This document shows positions 42,873 to 53,186 of a stretch of 64,000 bases of DNA, one piece after another; the first letter of the stretch is position 1; each line of letters starts with the position of its first letter. A program made the translations under genes and the position numbers. Source of the DNA: Cupriavidus sp. WKF15 (GTDB lineage Bacteria; Pseudomonadota; Gammaproteobacteria; Burkholderiales; Burkholderiaceae). The stretch spans positions 2,170,001 to 2,234,000 of the forward strand of contig NZ_CP119572.1 in assembly GCF_029278605.1 (NCBI RefSeq), in the 5' to 3' direction. Under the pieces are notes generated by a model. The model searched no databases and was not told where the DNA came from. It saw only the letters and a list, made by a program, of their open reading frames with translations.

Positions 42873-45308
42873 ATGAAGACTAGTATCATCGAAGTAGGAG
42901 GTCTCCTGTCTGTCCTCAGCGCGCGCGGGGTCGAGAAGCAGCTTGCACGCCTACCCGGAGTTGTCCGGGTGGAGGTCAACTGCGTCTCCGGTAGCACCAC
43001 GGTCGAGTATGACGATACGGTGACGAGTCTAAGCGCCATCAAGGCGAAACTCGAAGAGTGCGGCCACCATTGCCATGGTGAACTGGTGCCACGGCACATC
43101 TGCACGCCAGAAGACCCGCCGGGTGGCCTCGTCGCAAGCGGCATTGTTGGCGAGCACGCGCACACGGCAGCCCGGCTGGCCGCGCTTGGCAGACACCCGG
43201 ACCGTATCCATGCGGCTACACACGGTGCGAAAGGGGAAGTAGAAGCCCACACTACACATGGCCAGATGGTCCGTGACATGGGGCACGGCGCGGGCATGGA
43301 TATGGGGGAAATGGTGCGCGATATGCGCAACCGGTTCTGGATTTGCCTGGTGTTCACCATCCCCATCTTTCTCTACGCGCCGATGGGAATGCAGATTCCC
43401 ATGCCGAGTCCGCCATTCGGCCTGGGCATGAACCAGTGGCTGTTCCTGCTGGCGAGCGCGGCCATCCTGTATCCAAGTTGGCCCTTCTTCGTATCCGCGT
43501 GGCGCGCCCTCCGGGACGGCACGCTCAACATGGCCACACTGGTTGTCCTCTCTGTCGGTACGGGCTATCTGTTCAGCGTCGGAGCGACTTTCTTCTTTCG
43601 GGGAGAGCAGTTCTACGAGGCCTCGGCAGTCCTCCTGGTATTTATCCTCCTGGGACATTGGTTGGAGATGCGCGCGCGTGCTGGCGCATCGGACGCCATT
43701 CGCTCGCTGATGAATCTGGCGCCACCCAAGGCCACGGTACTGCGCGATGGCCGCGAGTTCGAGATAGCGACAGCCGATGTCAAGCTAGGGGACATCGTTA
43801 TCATCCGCCCTGGCAACAAGATTCCTGCTGACGGTGCGATTATCGATGGTGTATCCCAAGTGGATGAATCGATGTTGACCGGAGAATCGCTTCCCGTGCG
43901 GAAGGGACCAGGCGACAGCGTCATCGGCGCCACGATTAACAAGAGCGGCAGCTTCCGCTACCGAGCGACGCGGGTCGGGAGTGACACTGCTCTGGCGCAA
44001 ATCGTGAAGATGGTGCAAGAGGCTCAGAACTCCAAAGCACCTGCACAACTGCTGGCGGACCGCGCCTCGCAGTGGCTCGTGCTCGCCGCTCTCGGCATTG
44101 GCATAGCGACTTTTGTCATCTGGTATGGCTGGTTGGGCCAGACCTTGCTGTTTGCCATGACCCTCACCATTACAGTCTTCGTCATTGCCTGCCCCGATGC
44201 GCTTGGGCTGGCAACCCCGATGGCGGTTATGGTTGGGACCGGGCTGGGGGCCATGAACGGGATTCTGTTCAAGAATGCTTCTGCCTTGGAGGATGCCACC
44301 AAGCTTGACGTGGTCGTCTTCGACAAGACGGGTACCCTGACCATGGGCGAACCGGATGTGGTGGATATCTTCGCGCACCAAGACGTCGATGCAAATGCGA
44401 TGCTCGCGCTTGCGGCATCGGTGGAACAAGCGTCAGAGCACCCTCTGGCTCAGGCCATTCTCAAACGAGCTAGCGGCCTTGCGATGTTGGCGACAACTAA
44501 CTTTACCAATATCGACGGTATGGGTGCCAAGGCGGTAATTGACGGACGAGTAGCACTACTCGGCAACCGCGTCCTGATGACCACACACGGGGTGGATATG
44601 AATGGCCTGACTGAAAAGTCCGACCAGATGCAGGGTGCGGGCCGGACGGTCATCCACGTCGCCTACGGCGGAAAACTGTTTGGCTTGATTGCCATTGCCG
44701 ATGCCCCGCGACCAACCTCCGCAGCTGCGGTCAAGAAGCTGCGTGAACGAGGCGTGCAGGTGGCGATGCTGACTGGGGATAACAAGGCCACAGCGGAGCG
44801 TATCGGTGCAAGCTTGGGCATTGAGTTAGTGCTGTCGGACGTGTTGCCTGGGCAAAAAGCCGAGAAGGTCAAGGAACTGCAGGCGCAGGGCAAGAAGGTT
44901 GGCATGGTGGGCGATGGCATCAACGACGCACCTGCGCTAACCCAGGCGGACGTCGGCTTCGCGATTGGCGCCGGCACGGACGTCGCGATGGAAAGCGCAG
45001 ACATCGTGCTCATGAAGAGCGACCCGTTTGATGTGGTCGGGGCCATCGAGCTGTCGCGCGCAACGCTGCGCAAGATGCACCAGAACCTATGGTGGGCGGT
45101 CGCCTACAATCTCATTGCCTTTCCATTGGCAGCGGGTGTGCTGTACCCGTTCACATTAAGCCCAGCGATTGCTGCACTGTCCATGTCCGGCAGCTCTGCC
45201 TTGGTAGCGGTCAATGCGCTGTTGCTCAAGCGCACCAAGCTCGCGGGCATTCGCGCTCCATCACCGCCAGTGTCGCCTTCAGATGTGGCTGCACCGGTGG
45301 CCAGTTGA
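42873..45308 (+). CDS. P1B-type ATPase with CPD in place of CPC
   Basis: The protein has 811 residues from ATG 42873. The N-domain is HMA-like ([40 protein letters not shown]) but has no CxxC; a His/Met-rich stretch follows ([31 protein letters not shown]). The ATPase core is complete: [64 protein letters not shown]. The TM4 metal motif is [16 protein letters not shown] at 440-442. Asp at the third position is unusual and should change ion or affinity. It follows ppk2 by 42 bases in the ftsH-ppk2-ATPase group. Confidence 0.9.
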   Translation: MKTSIIEVGGLLSVLSARGVEKQLARLPGVVRVEVNCVSGSTTVEYDDTVTSLSAIKAKLEECGHHCHGELVPRHICTPEDPPGGLVASGIVGEHAHTAARLAALGRHPDRIHAATHGAKGEVEAHTTHGQMVRDMGHGAGMDMGEMVRDMRNRFWICLVFTIPIFLYAPMGMQIPMPSPPFGLGMNQWLFLLASAAILYPSWPFFVSAWRALRDGTLNMATLVVLSVGTGYLFSVGATFFFRGEQFYEASAVLLVFILLGHWLEMRARAGASDAIRSLMNLAPPKATVLRDGREFEIATADVKLGDIVIIRPGNKIPADGAIIDGVSQVDESMLTGESLPVRKGPGDSVIGATINKSGSFRYRATRVGSDTALAQIVKMVQEAQNSKAPAQLLADRASQWLVLAALGIGIATFVIWYGWLGQTLLFAMTLTITVFVIACPDALGLATPMAVMVGTGLGAMNGILFKNASALEDATKLDVVVFDKTGTLTMGEPDVVDIFAHQDVDANAMLALAASVEQASEHPLAQAILKRASGLAMLATTNFTNIDGMGAKAVIDGRVALLGNRVLMTTHGVDMNGLTEKSDQMQGAGRTVIHVAYGGKLFGLIAIADAPRPTSAAAVKKLRERGVQVAMLTGDNKATAERIGASLGIELVLSDVLPGQKAEKVKELQAQGKKVGMVGDGINDAPALTQADVGFAIGAGTDVAMESADIVLMKSDPFDVVGAIELSRATLRKMHQNLWWAVAYNLIAFPLAAGVLYPFTLSPAIAALSMSGSSALVAVNALLLKRTKLAGIRAPSPPVSPSDVAAPVAS

Positions 45309-45606
45309 GCGGTGTGTACCGTGGACGCGGACACAGATTGCCGGCTTTACTGACGACTACGGACTCTTTGCACTGACGGCCATCGCGGCTTCGCCGTTGC
45401 CGCAAACGCCGGCCCTCGTGTTTGTCGCGCTAGCAGAACTATCACCCCTCGCCGTGTTTGGCATCTTGAGCGGGAAACTTGCGAAGTATGGTTTCACTGC
45501 GTGGGTGGCTGCTCGCGCCCGCGAGCCGTTGCAGGGTGAGATTGCGGAAATGATTGCGTCTATAGAAAGGGAAAAGGTCTCATGGCCGAAAGGAAGTACG
45601 ACATAA
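45309..45606 (+). pseudogene. C-terminal part of a VTT/SNARE-associated-type membrane protein
   Basis: After the ATPase stop the frame reads RTQIAGFTDDYGLFALTAIA, ASPLPQTPALVFVALAELSP, FGILSGKLAKYGFTAWVAAR, then a polar tail ending PKGSTT. The SPLPQTP and GKxxxY pieces resemble the second half of VTT-domain (DedA/YqaA-like) membrane proteins. The first half is absent and no start or ribosome site exists, so it is a truncated relic. Confidence 0.5.
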
Positions 45607-45649
45607 GCGAGGCCCAGCACGCTCTTCCCCAATCGCTGTTCCGCAGCAG

Positions 45650-45898
45650 TCAGCATTTGCTCGCGGTTTTATTGGACGACAATAGTCCCTCTCTCGCCAT
45701 GGAAGGCGGCGCAGTCTCCTGCTGCACGACTTTCTCTGGGAACTGACGACGCCACTGTGCATAGCAGTCCAGACCGCAGAAGTAGACGACGTAGTCGCAT
45801 GCCTCGGGGACGATCGCCTCGGACTGTGGTACTTCCTTCATACAGACCTCGCAGGGGACGTGAACGAGGTCTTTGGGTGGGTCAAGCTTGTTGGTCAT
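45650..45898 (-). CDS. DUF3330-like cysteine-rich metal-binding protein
   Basis: The 82-residue protein shows VPCEVCMKEVPQSEAIVPEA near residue 14 and YVVYFCGLDCYAQWRRQ near 37, that is C-x2-C and C-x3-C pairs in a TRASH/MYM-like zinc finger. This pattern fits DUF3330 proteins, which occur in metal-resistance transposons. The C-terminal part (SMAREGLLSSNKTASKC) looks divergent. It faces the VTT relic on the opposite strand; a perfect FNR box lies 157 bases upstream. Confidence 0.75.
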   Translation of the reverse strand: MTNKLDPPKDLVHVPCEVCMKEVPQSEAIVPEACDYVVYFCGLDCYAQWRRQFPEKVVQQETAPPSMAREGLLSSNKTASKC

Positions 45899-46725
45899 GA
45901 TTCGACTCCCGGCACCGCGGCGGTGATTCTTCGCAGCAGCGGCGCATAAACGTCAATCGCCCGATGGCTGGCGAACGGATCTTCGTTGAGCAACGATACG
46001 GAATCCTAGATCGCTCCTCTCGAATTAAGGATCGTCTATTGCAGAGCGCCGTGGTTGATATGCATCAAGGCAAGGCCACGGCAAGCAGTCGGGACTCCAT
46101 AGTGCAGTTGCGCTGGTCATCTCCAACGATGGCGGGCGCCCGGGCGCCTGCTCCAGGACTCGCCCCTCGTCTATCGCCGAAGCGTTGGGCCATGGCTCGA
46201 GGTCTGGATGGACGGTGGCAAACACGGCAGCCAATACGTGCTCAGGGCTCCGGGGCTTTGGGCACGCGGCACGATGCTCTGACGCAGCTTCCTCCATGGC
46301 CTGGCGCGCCGGCATCCACGTGACCGCGGATCGACGCCAGCAAGCAGGACCTGACGATGGCCTTCTGGGACGCAGCCTGCGTGGGCAGGAGTCCCTTAGC
46401 GCGCATTGGACGTGCGTTTAAAACCGCTTTTCTTCCCGCGCGGTCACTTGACGAGAAAGGCGCGGACAGCGCAACTGGCAAGGACAGGCATCAAACAAAC
46501 CTAGACAACCTGCGACACTTGGAACGTAGACATCCAGGCCAAAGTTCACGGGTCGGCCTTTTGGCGCCAGCCTAAATGTCTTGCGATCCATGGGTCGTAA
46601 AGGCTTCCGAAACGGTGCCCCCGGCGCCTCAGCCCCCATCTTCGGAATGCGGTTGAGGAAAGAGAGAATGTAGCGCCAGAAAAACGGGAACCCTGCCACA
46701 CGGCACTTATTGCGACGCGCAGCAA
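45899..46725. other. 827-base gene-poor region
   Basis: Open frames of 60-120 codons exist on both strands (for example minus 46025-46315), but none has a ribosome site, a recognisable motif or a convincing start. The only clear element is the perfect FNR box at 46055-46068. The region is probably eroded island DNA. Confidence 0.5.
46055..46068. promoter_or_regulatory. Perfect FNR box in a gene-poor stretch
   Basis: TTGATATGCATCAA is a 10 of 10 match and fully palindromic. The nearest gene start downstream is the DUF3330 gene on the minus strand, 157 bases away; nothing convincing starts on the plus strand. It may be left over from a deleted gene. Confidence 0.65.
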
Positions 46726-47244
46726 TTACTTGCTTGGATTCGTCTTCATGGAAAAATCAAGAAATTCCTGATCTTTTGCCTTTGGTATTTTGAATTTTAT
46801 GAATCCATACCCAAGCGAAGTATGGCAAGCGTTGCAACCATTGACAGCCTCGGAAAAATGTCGGTTGAATTGGTTGATATCTTGTTTTTCGATCGCCTTG
46901 CTCAGCGGCAATAGGTACGTTTGCTCATTTGCCTTTAGCATCGAGGCGCGCTGAGGTCTCGTTACCTCACCAACCTCTTGCGCTTCCAGTAGCTCCTTGA
47001 GCTCATATTGTGCAAGGCCCCAGTTTCCGCCATTAGCTGCCCAGTAAATTTCGACAAAGCGGCGACCCATCTCGTGCATGACGGCGCCAAGACCCGGCTG
47101 AATGGATGCGATGGCATCAACTCGCTTTTCCAGCGAACCTTTTTCGATGCTCTTCTCCGCCTCGCCTATCGTCTGTGCCGATAGCCAAGTTGCGGTGAAC
47201 ATTGAGACTAGAAGGAGCAGACCGCGTAGCGCAAAGGTGTTCAT
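46726..47244 (-). CDS. Periplasmic protein with a single CxxCH heme motif
   Basis: ATG 47244 (GTG just before) gives 172 residues with a signal peptide (MNTFALRGLLLLVSMFTATW LSA). Mature parts are helical: GLGAVMHEMGRRFVEIYWAA, NWGLAQYELKELLEAQEVGE and INQFNRHFSEAVNGCNACHT. CNACH is a class I c-type heme attachment site, 30 residues before the end, followed by GYGFIKFKIP. It resembles cytochrome c'-like or cytochrome-related small helical proteins. Codon use is less GC-rich than its neighbours, so it may come from another source. Possible roles are electron transfer or gas binding. Confidence 0.7.
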   Translation of the reverse strand: MNTFALRGLLLLVSMFTATWLSAQTIGEAEKSIEKGSLEKRVDAIASIQPGLGAVMHEMGRRFVEIYWAANGGNWGLAQYELKELLEAQEVGEVTRPQRASMLKANEQTYLLPLSKAIEKQDINQFNRHFSEAVNGCNACHTSLGYGFIKFKIPKAKDQEFLDFSMKTNPSK

Positions 47245-47880
47245 CACAGTAGCTCGTCAATTTTTTGAACGATGAATATGCCCTCCGCCACAGCGCCAAG
47301 AAGGGATCGTCTGGGCGGTTGGAGTCGCCAGGAACGGCCCCAAGCGACGCGACCATGCCCACTCCCATTGAAGGCCAGCGTCAAAGTAATGACAACCTAA
47401 TCGAACCGCCTCTTCGTGTATCGCTAGAAGCGGATCAAAACCAGACCCAGAGGCACTTGACATAGGGCAGCCAAAGACCGGAAGGCCATTCTGTCAGCCG
47501 TATCTGTCACAAATTCATATGCACCCAAAGACACACCGGTTGGGAGGTCAGGGTCGGTCAGAGGCGGCAGCAGCTTTTTGCGGTGGGCATTCGAGGTGTC
47601 ATTTGCCCATTGGCGCGACTGGATATGGGATATTTGTCCTTCCCGTGCAAATCGATACGGTTGAAGAGAAAATTCTTCGTTATATCAATGACTTGCAAAA
47701 ATACCACAGTGCTATTTTTCTATGCCGTAAGTCGTTGGTGACATTGGAAAGTTCGCATCTCAGCGTATCAATCTGCGCGGAAAGCACGACCCCCCAAGTT
47801 GAAGGACGAAGGTCGCCGGCCCAAGATCGGAAGCCCTGCGCGCATTGTAGGTGCCTCTTTGGCCTCTTGGTAGCTGGTCG
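47245..47880. other. Gene-poor region next to the integrase stub
   Basis: About 640 bases, partly AT-richer than the island average (47640-47770). I find no supported gene. A 17-base near-identical repeat (AGTTGAAGGACG-A/G-AGGT) occurs at about 47797-47813 and 48008-48024, flanking the end of the integrase stub. Confidence 0.45.
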
Positions 47881-48201
47881 TCAGCCCCCGCTTTGGGGCA
47901 GTCTCCAAAAAAACTCCACAGACGGTGAGCCCTTCGACGTTGCGGTCGCAGACCGCCGGCGACGGTGATGGCGGCGACTCGACCCCTGAGGGTTGACCGG
48001 GATTCGAAGTTGAAGGACGGAGGTGCAAAATTCGACCAGCTTGGCGGCGGTACGATTGGCCTCGCCGACCGAATTGGTGGGCAGGCGAAAGCAGACTTCT
48101 TTGCGAACGTTGCCGACGACCAGACGACGCACGTCAGCCGGTACGGCCATCCGAAAATACGGAGCGCCTTTACGGACTTTGATGTAGGAGGAGTATTTCA
48201 T
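47881..48201 (-). pseudogene. Tyrosine-type integrase, N-terminal stub
   Basis: From ATG 48201 the frame reads MKYSSYIKVRKGAPYFRMAV, PADVRRLVVGNVRKEVCFRL, TNSVGEANRTAAKLVEFCTS, which is the DUF6538-type N-terminal SAM-like start of phage/island integrases. After about residue 65 the resemblance ends and the frame closes at 47881 in Arg/Ser-rich sequence. The core-binding and catalytic domains (R-H-R-Y) are missing. It starts 115 bases from the 3' end of tRNA-Ser, the usual place for an island integrase. Confidence 0.7.
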
Positions 48202-48284
48202 GGAAGCCACCAATCCATGGTACGCCGTTTGGTACAAACGACGGGACAGCGGCACGGACATAGTAGCCCGATTTTAGGCCAGAA

Positions 48285-48306
48285 CCCGGCCCCCGCGGGG
48301 GCCGGG
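48285..48306 (-). terminator. GC-rich hairpin after tRNA-Ser
   Basis: A perfect inverted repeat of 11-bp arms (CCCGGCCCCCG and complement) without extra loop bases lies 10 bases past the tRNA 3' end. It has only a poor T-rich tail on the minus strand but should fold strongly. It separates the tRNA transcript from the integrase stub. Confidence 0.6.
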
Positions 48307-48315
48307 CATGTCTTC

Positions 48316-48409
48316 TGGCGGAGACGGAGGGATTCGAACCCTCGATCCAGGTTTTGGCCCAGATGCTCCCTTAGCAGGGGAGTGCCTTCGACCTCTCGGC
48401 CACGTCTCC
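48316..48409 (-). tRNA. tRNA-Ser (anticodon GCU)
   Basis: The minus strand gives a 94-nt tRNA including the encoded CCA: acceptor GGAGACG pairs with CGTCTCC, D arm GTGGCCGAGAGGTCGAAGGC, anticodon stem CTCCC/GGGAG around CTGCTAA (anticodon GCT, plus-strand AGC at 48373-48375), a long variable arm and T-arm GAGGGTTCGAATCCCTC. The long variable arm is typical of class II serine tRNAs. It lies downstream of lysC on the same strand and is the presumed island integration site. Confidence 0.95.
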
Positions 48410-48540
48410 CAAACTTGCGTTGTTCGAGGGAGCCGAACAACGAAGCGCAAATTCTAGCGATACCTTCGTGGTTGGTCAACGAAAAATCGATAACTCAACA
48501 CAAAAAATTTCGGCGTCGCCAGAAAAAACTTACGAACGGA

Positions 48541-49791
48541 TCAGGCCTGTTCCAGTTCGAACGCCTTGTGCAGCGCGCGCACGGCGAGTTCCATGTACTT
48601 CTCGTCGATCAGCACCGAGATCTTGATTTCCGAGGTGGAGATCATCTGGATGTTGATGCCCTCTTCCGACAGCGTGCGGAACATCTTGCTGGCGACGCCA
48701 ACGTGCGAGCGCATGCCCACGCCGACCACCGAGACTTTCGACACCTTCGGGTCGCCCGAAACGTTGGCCGCGCCAACGTGCGGCTTGACGCTGTCGTTCA
48801 GCAGCGACAGCGTGCGCTGGTAGTCGCCGCGCGGCACGGTGAACGTGAAGTCGGTCTTGCCGTCCACCGACTGGTTCTGGATGATCATGTCGACGTCGAT
48901 GTTGGCGTCGGCGACCGGACCCAGGATCTGGTACGCGATACCCGGCTTGTCGGGCACGCCCAGGACGGTGATCTTGGCTTCATCGCGGGCAAAGGCGATG
49001 CCGGAGATGACTGCGGCTTCCATGTTGGAATCTTCCTCAAAAGTGATCAGCGTGCCCGAGTTGATTTCCTGCTCGAGCGGCATAAGCGGGTCGGTCAGCG
49101 ACGACAGCACGCGGGTCTTCACGCGGTACTTGCCTGCGAATTCCACCGAACGGATCTGCAGCACCTTGGAGCCCAGGCTGGCCATTTCCAGCATTTCCTC
49201 GAAGGTGATCTTGTCCAGGCGGCGGGCGTCTTCGACCACGCGCGGATCGGTGGTGTACACGCCATCCACGTCGGTGTAGATCAGGCATTCGTCGGCCTCG
49301 ATGGCGGCGGCAATGGCCACGGCCGAGGTGTCCGAGCCGCCACGGCCTAGCGTCGTGATGTTGCCGTCGTCGTCAATGCCCTGGAAGCCGGTGATGACCA
49401 CCACGCGGCCGGCGTCGAGATCGCCAAGGATGCGCTCGTCGTCGATCGACTCGATGCGGGCCTTGGTATAAGACGAATCGGTCTTCACCGGCACCTGCCA
49501 GCCCGTGTAGCTCACGGCGTCGATATTCTCGCCGTGCAGCGCAATGGCCAGCAGCGCGACGCTGGCCTGTTCGCCGGTCGAGGCGAGCATGTCCAGTTCA
49601 CGCGGATCCGGCTGTGCCGAAATCTCCTTGGCGAGTCCCAGCAGGCGATTGGTTTCGCCCGACATGGCCGAAGGCACCACGACTACGCGGTGACCGGCGC
49701 GGTGCCACTTGGCCACGCGCTTGGCGACATTCTTGATGCGTTCCGTGGAACCCATCGAAGTGCCGCCGTATTTGTGAACGATGAGAGCCAT
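48541..49791 (-). CDS. lysC: Aspartate kinase
   Basis: From ATG 49791 the protein has 416 residues, the usual length of the single-function aspartokinase of beta-proteobacteria. The kinase domain shows [20 protein letters not shown] at the start, [20 protein letters not shown] near 155 and [15 protein letters not shown] near 190. Two ACT domains follow ([53 protein letters not shown]). It catalyses the first step to lysine, threonine and methionine and is feedback-controlled through the ACT domains. First core gene after the island. Confidence 0.96.
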   Translation of the reverse strand: MALIVHKYGGTSMGSTERIKNVAKRVAKWHRAGHRVVVVPSAMSGETNRLLGLAKEISAQPDPRELDMLASTGEQASVALLAIALHGENIDAVSYTGWQVPVKTDSSYTKARIESIDDERILGDLDAGRVVVITGFQGIDDDGNITTLGRGGSDTSAVAIAAAIEADECLIYTDVDGVYTTDPRVVEDARRLDKITFEEMLEMASLGSKVLQIRSVEFAGKYRVKTRVLSSLTDPLMPLEQEINSGTLITFEEDSNMEAAVISGIAFARDEAKITVLGVPDKPGIAYQILGPVADANIDVDMIIQNQSVDGKTDFTFTVPRGDYQRTLSLLNDSVKPHVGAANVSGDPKVSKVSVVGVGMRSHVGVASKMFRTLSEEGINIQMISTSEIKISVLIDEKYMELAVRALHKAFELEQA

Positions 49792-49908
49792 CTTCTTGTC
49801 GACGCCAGCGATTGTGCAAAGCTCTTGAAAATACACGAACCACGCCCATCAGGCAAGGCGCAGCCGCTTTGGCAAGTCACCGAAAGTGATCCTGCGGCCG
49901 GCCTTGCG

Positions 49909-51363
49909 TTATTCCGTGTGTGTGCGGGCGGCCACCTGCACCCACTCGACACGCCAACGTGGCGCGTGTGGCGCCTCGTCCCAGCGTCGATGCATGCCCA
50001 GCCCCGCAGCCAGCACCAGCGCATCTCCGGCCCAAAGCAGCGGCAGCCAGCACCGCCGCCAGCGCGGCACACCGGCCTCCTGGTAAGCCTGCTTGAGCGC
50101 ACGCGCGGGACCGCCGGGCCGCAGCACGATGCGCTCGCCGCCATGGCGCGCGGCAAGCCGCAGCGGCTGCCGCAGCACGGCTTCGGGCACGCCGAAGGTG
50201 TCGTCGCGCGTGAAGCGAAGTTCGCCGCGCCAGGCCGGCACCACAATGCGCGCTTCACCGCGCCACGCAAATGCCTGCGGCGCTGGCCGCGTATTGGGCT
50301 CGGGCCGGCAGGCCAGCACCCTGCCCTGGAACCGCCGCAGCACCAGGCCGTCATGGGGAATGGCCGGCTCGCCACCACCATGGTCGAGAAATTGTTCGCG
50401 CATGGCGGCCAACCTCGCCGTCGACGGGGCCCGTACGCCGAGGTCGCGCAGCCAGAGACGCAGCACGGCGTCGGCATGGGATGCGGGCAATTCCCGCAGG
50501 CCTCGCAGGTCCAACTCGGCCAGCGTGTCGGCATCGCGGCCCGGCACAACCAACCTCGCCAGAGCGGTGCTTGCCAGGTCATCGAGCATGCTGACGGCTT
50601 GGGCGAAATGGCCAGCCGCCTGTGCAACGTTCGCGCGTAGCGCCGGGAATGCCTGCTCAAGCTGTGGCAGTTGCGCGCGCAGCGCATTGCGTGCGTATCG
50701 CGTGCTGTCGTTGGATGGGTCTTCGATCCAGGTCAGCTCATGCGCGGCGCAATAGCCATCGATATCGGCGCGCGGCACGTCCAGCCACGGCCTCAGCAAG
50801 GCGATGTCACCGTCTTCATCCAGCCTGCGCATGGCAGGCATGCCAGCCATGCCTGCCACGCCCGCGCCGCGAAAAAGCCGCAACAGCACGGTTTCAACCT
50901 GATCGTCGAGGTGGTGGGCAAACAGCAGCAGCCCGGCCCCGCTCGCGCGGCACATCTCGCCCAGCGCCGCATAGCGTGCGCGCCGCGCGGCTGCCTCAAC
51001 GCCCTCGCCCGTGCCGGCCTGTACCGTGACACGCCGCACGAAATAGCCAATCTGCCAGCGCGCGCACAGGTCCGCGCAGAACCTGTCCCAGTCGTCCGCC
51101 TGCGCTTGCAGGCCATGGTGCACGTGCAGTGCCACCACGCGGGCTGGCAGGTTCCATGCGGAAACGGCGGCCTGCGCGGCATGCAGCAGCGCCACCGAAT
51201 CGCGGCCGCCGGACAGCGCCACGGCTACCGCCAATTCGGCCTGACCGGACGCCGCGCCGCCAGAAACAACAAAGGCCGCACTGGCCTGGAGGGCCTGTGC
51301 GACCTTGTCGGTCAGGCGGTCGGACAACTCAGTCCTGGACGCCGGTTTCCTTGAACTTGCCAT
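49909..51363 (-). CDS. tilS: tRNA(Ile)-lysidine synthase
   Basis: The 484-residue protein has the N-type ATP pyrophosphatase P-loop [16 protein letters not shown] near residue 50, [20 protein letters not shown] near 155 and [20 protein letters not shown] near 225, all typical of TilS. It converts C34 of the AUA-reading tRNA-Ile to lysidine. Domains of the C-terminal substrate-binding part are also present. Its start overlaps accA by 35 bases; a start a few codons later is possible. Confidence 0.93.
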   Translation of the reverse strand: MASSRKPASRTELSDRLTDKVAQALQASAAFVVSGGAASGQAELAVAVALSGGRDSVALLHAAQAAVSAWNLPARVVALHVHHGLQAQADDWDRFCADLCARWQIGYFVRRVTVQAGTGEGVEAAARRARYAALGEMCRASGAGLLLFAHHLDDQVETVLLRLFRGAGVAGMAGMPAMRRLDEDGDIALLRPWLDVPRADIDGYCAAHELTWIEDPSNDSTRYARNALRAQLPQLEQAFPALRANVAQAAGHFAQAVSMLDDLASTALARLVVPGRDADTLAELDLRGLRELPASHADAVLRLWLRDLGVRAPSTARLAAMREQFLDHGGGEPAIPHDGLVLRRFQGRVLACRPEPNTRPAPQAFAWRGEARIVVPAWRGELRFTRDDTFGVPEAVLRQPLRLAARHGGERIVLRPGGPARALKQAYQEAGVPRWRRCWLPLLWAGDALVLAAGLGMHRRWDEAPHAPRWRVEWVQVAARTHTE

Positions 51364-52300
51364 AGGCGAGCAGGCGCTCGTAGCGGCGCGCTTGCAGCTC
51401 CTTCACGCTCACGCCCTGGAACTGGCGCAGCGATTCAGCCAGGGAACGCTTGAGCATGGCGGCCATGCCCTTGACGTCGCGGTGGGCGCCGCCCAGCGGC
51501 TCGCTGACGATCTTGTCGATCAGGCCCAGCGCCTTCAGGCGGTGGGCGGTCAGGCCCAGGGCTTCCGCGGCTTCCGGCGCCTTCTCGGCCGTCTTCCAAA
51601 GGATCGACGCGCAGCCTTCCGGCGAGATCACCGCGTAGGTCGCGAATTGCAGCATCTGCACCACATCGCCGACGGCAATGGCCAGGGCACCACCCGAGCC
51701 ACCTTCGCCGATGATCGTGGCAATCAGGGGCACCTTGAGGCCGGCCATCACGTAGAGGTTATGGCCGATGGCTTCCGACTGGCCACGCTCTTCGGCATCG
51801 ATGCCAGGGAACGCGCCCGGCGTATCCACGAACGTGAAGATCGGCAGGCCGAACTTGTCGGCCAGCTCCATCAGGCGCTTGGCCTTGCGATAGCCCTCGG
51901 GCTTGGGCATGCCGAAATTGCGCAAGGCGCGCTCTTTCGTGTCACGGCCCTTCTGGTGGCCGATGACCATGCACGACTGGCCGTTGAAGCGGGCCAGGCC
52001 GCCGACGATCGAAAGGTCGTCGGCAAAGGTGCGATCGCCATGCAGCTCGTGGAAATCGGTGAAGATCTCACGCACATAGTCGAGCGTGTATGGGCGCTGC
52101 GGATGACGGGCGATCTGCGCAACCTGCCACGGGGTCAGGTTAGCGTAGATGTCCTTGGTGAGCTGCTGGCTCTTGCCAGCCAGCCGCGAAATCTCTTCGG
52201 AAATATCGACAGCCGAATCGTCCTGCACGAAACGCAGTTCTTCGATCTTTGCCTCGAGTTCGGCAATGGGCTGCTCAAAATCCAGGAAGGTGGTTTTCAT
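51329..52300 (-). CDS. accA: Acetyl-CoA carboxylase carboxyltransferase alpha subunit
   Basis: This 323-residue protein begins [20 protein letters not shown] and has [51 protein letters not shown] and [20 protein letters not shown], the alpha carboxyltransferase core. It acts with AccD to move CO2 from biotin to acetyl-CoA in fatty-acid synthesis. Length and motifs are normal. Confidence 0.96.
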   Translation of the reverse strand: MKTTFLDFEQPIAELEAKIEELRFVQDDSAVDISEEISRLAGKSQQLTKDIYANLTPWQVAQIARHPQRPYTLDYVREIFTDFHELHGDRTFADDLSIVGGLARFNGQSCMVIGHQKGRDTKERALRNFGMPKPEGYRKAKRLMELADKFGLPIFTFVDTPGAFPGIDAEERGQSEAIGHNLYVMAGLKVPLIATIIGEGGSGGALAIAVGDVVQMLQFATYAVISPEGCASILWKTAEKAPEAAEALGLTAHRLKALGLIDKIVSEPLGGAHRDVKGMAAMLKRSLAESLRQFQGVSVKELQARRYERLLAYGKFKETGVQD

Positions 52301-52415
52301 AAAATCACACGTACCTGTCTGTGAAGGGGCGCATTCTACCGGAATTTGGCCGCTATCTTTGCGCCGGGCAGATAGCCTTTACTGCACCTGCAGCTACTTT
52401 TTGTTACGGCTATGC

Positions 52416-53186
52416 CTAATAAGTCACTGGCAGCGGGTCGAGACTACGCCACATATACCATGTAGCCACTGTTCGCCAGGGCTCCCAGTTTGCCGCGACT
52501 TCGCGCGCTTCGCTACGGGTCACGGGCTCGCCGCTGAAATAATTGGTCGAGATCGCATTGATCAGTCCGATGTCGTCCAGGGGCAGGACGTTGGGCCGCA
52601 TCAGATTGAACATCAGGAACATCTCGGCCGTCCAGCGACCGATGCCGCGGATCTGCGTGAGCTCCGCGATGACGGCTTCGTCGTCCATCACCGCCCATTC
52701 GCTCACATGGACGCGGCCGGCCTTGAAGTGATCGGCGAGGTCGGTGATGTATTCCGCCTTGCGGCGCGACAGCCCGCAGCCGGCCAGCTTCTCGGGCCCC
52801 GCGCGCAGAATCTGTGCAGGCGTCAGCTTCGGACAGGCCGCGGCCAGCCGTTCCCAGACCGACTGCGCCGCCTTGACCGAAATCTGCTGACCCACCACCG
52901 AGCGCGCGAGTGTGATGAACGGATCCCCGCGCGAAACCAGATGGGCCGGACCATAGGTCGGGATCATCTTGCGCAGGATCCGGTCGCGCTTCATGAGGTC
53001 GGCGCAGGCCTCATCCCAGTAGGCGGGACGTACGGCGTCGACGACCGTCTCGACCGGCAGCGGCAATGCCTCGGCTTCCGGCAGCACGGCCTTCCCGTCC
53101 CTCGCACCACCCTTGGCGGTGCGGGAAGTGGTGGTCTTGGCCGGTGCGGCGGGCTTGCGCGCGGCAGCGTTCAAGCACGCCTCCAT
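52416..53186 (-). CDS. DNA-3-methyladenine glycosylase (AlkA/HhH-GPD type)
   Basis: The 256-residue protein has a basic Ala-rich extension (1-50) and an HhH-GPD domain: [20 protein letters not shown], the helix-hairpin-helix [20 protein letters not shown] and catalytic Asp in [14 protein letters not shown] (V-x-P-x-D-D). It removes alkylated bases in excision repair. Its start overlaps the end of cysS by 16 bases, so it is translationally coupled. Exact substrate group is by family. Confidence 0.9.
   Translation of the reverse strand: MEACLNAAARKPAAPAKTTTSRTAKGGARDGKAVLPEAEALPLPVETVVDAVRPAYWDEACADLMKRDRILRKMIPTYGPAHLVSRGDPFITLARSVVGQQISVKAAQSVWERLAAACPKLTPAQILRAGPEKLAGCGLSRRKAEYITDLADHFKAGRVHVSEWAVMDDEAVIAELTQIRGIGRWTAEMFLMFNLMRPNVLPLDDIGLINAISTNYFSGEPVTRSEAREVAANWEPWRTVATWYMWRSLDPLPVTY

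Noticed and set aside
46025..46315. 96-codon minus-strand frame in the gene-poor region
   Set aside because: No ribosome site, no motif, and competing frames of equal size on the other strand.
47797..48024. 17-base near-repeat as an attachment site pair
   Set aside because: The repeats lie only 210 bases apart within and beside the integrase stub and do not match the tRNA 3' end, so they are unlikely to be attL/attR.
47965..49350. 461-codon open frame on the plus strand covering tRNA-Ser
   Set aside because: It runs across a tRNA gene and antisense to lysC, so it is a chance frame.
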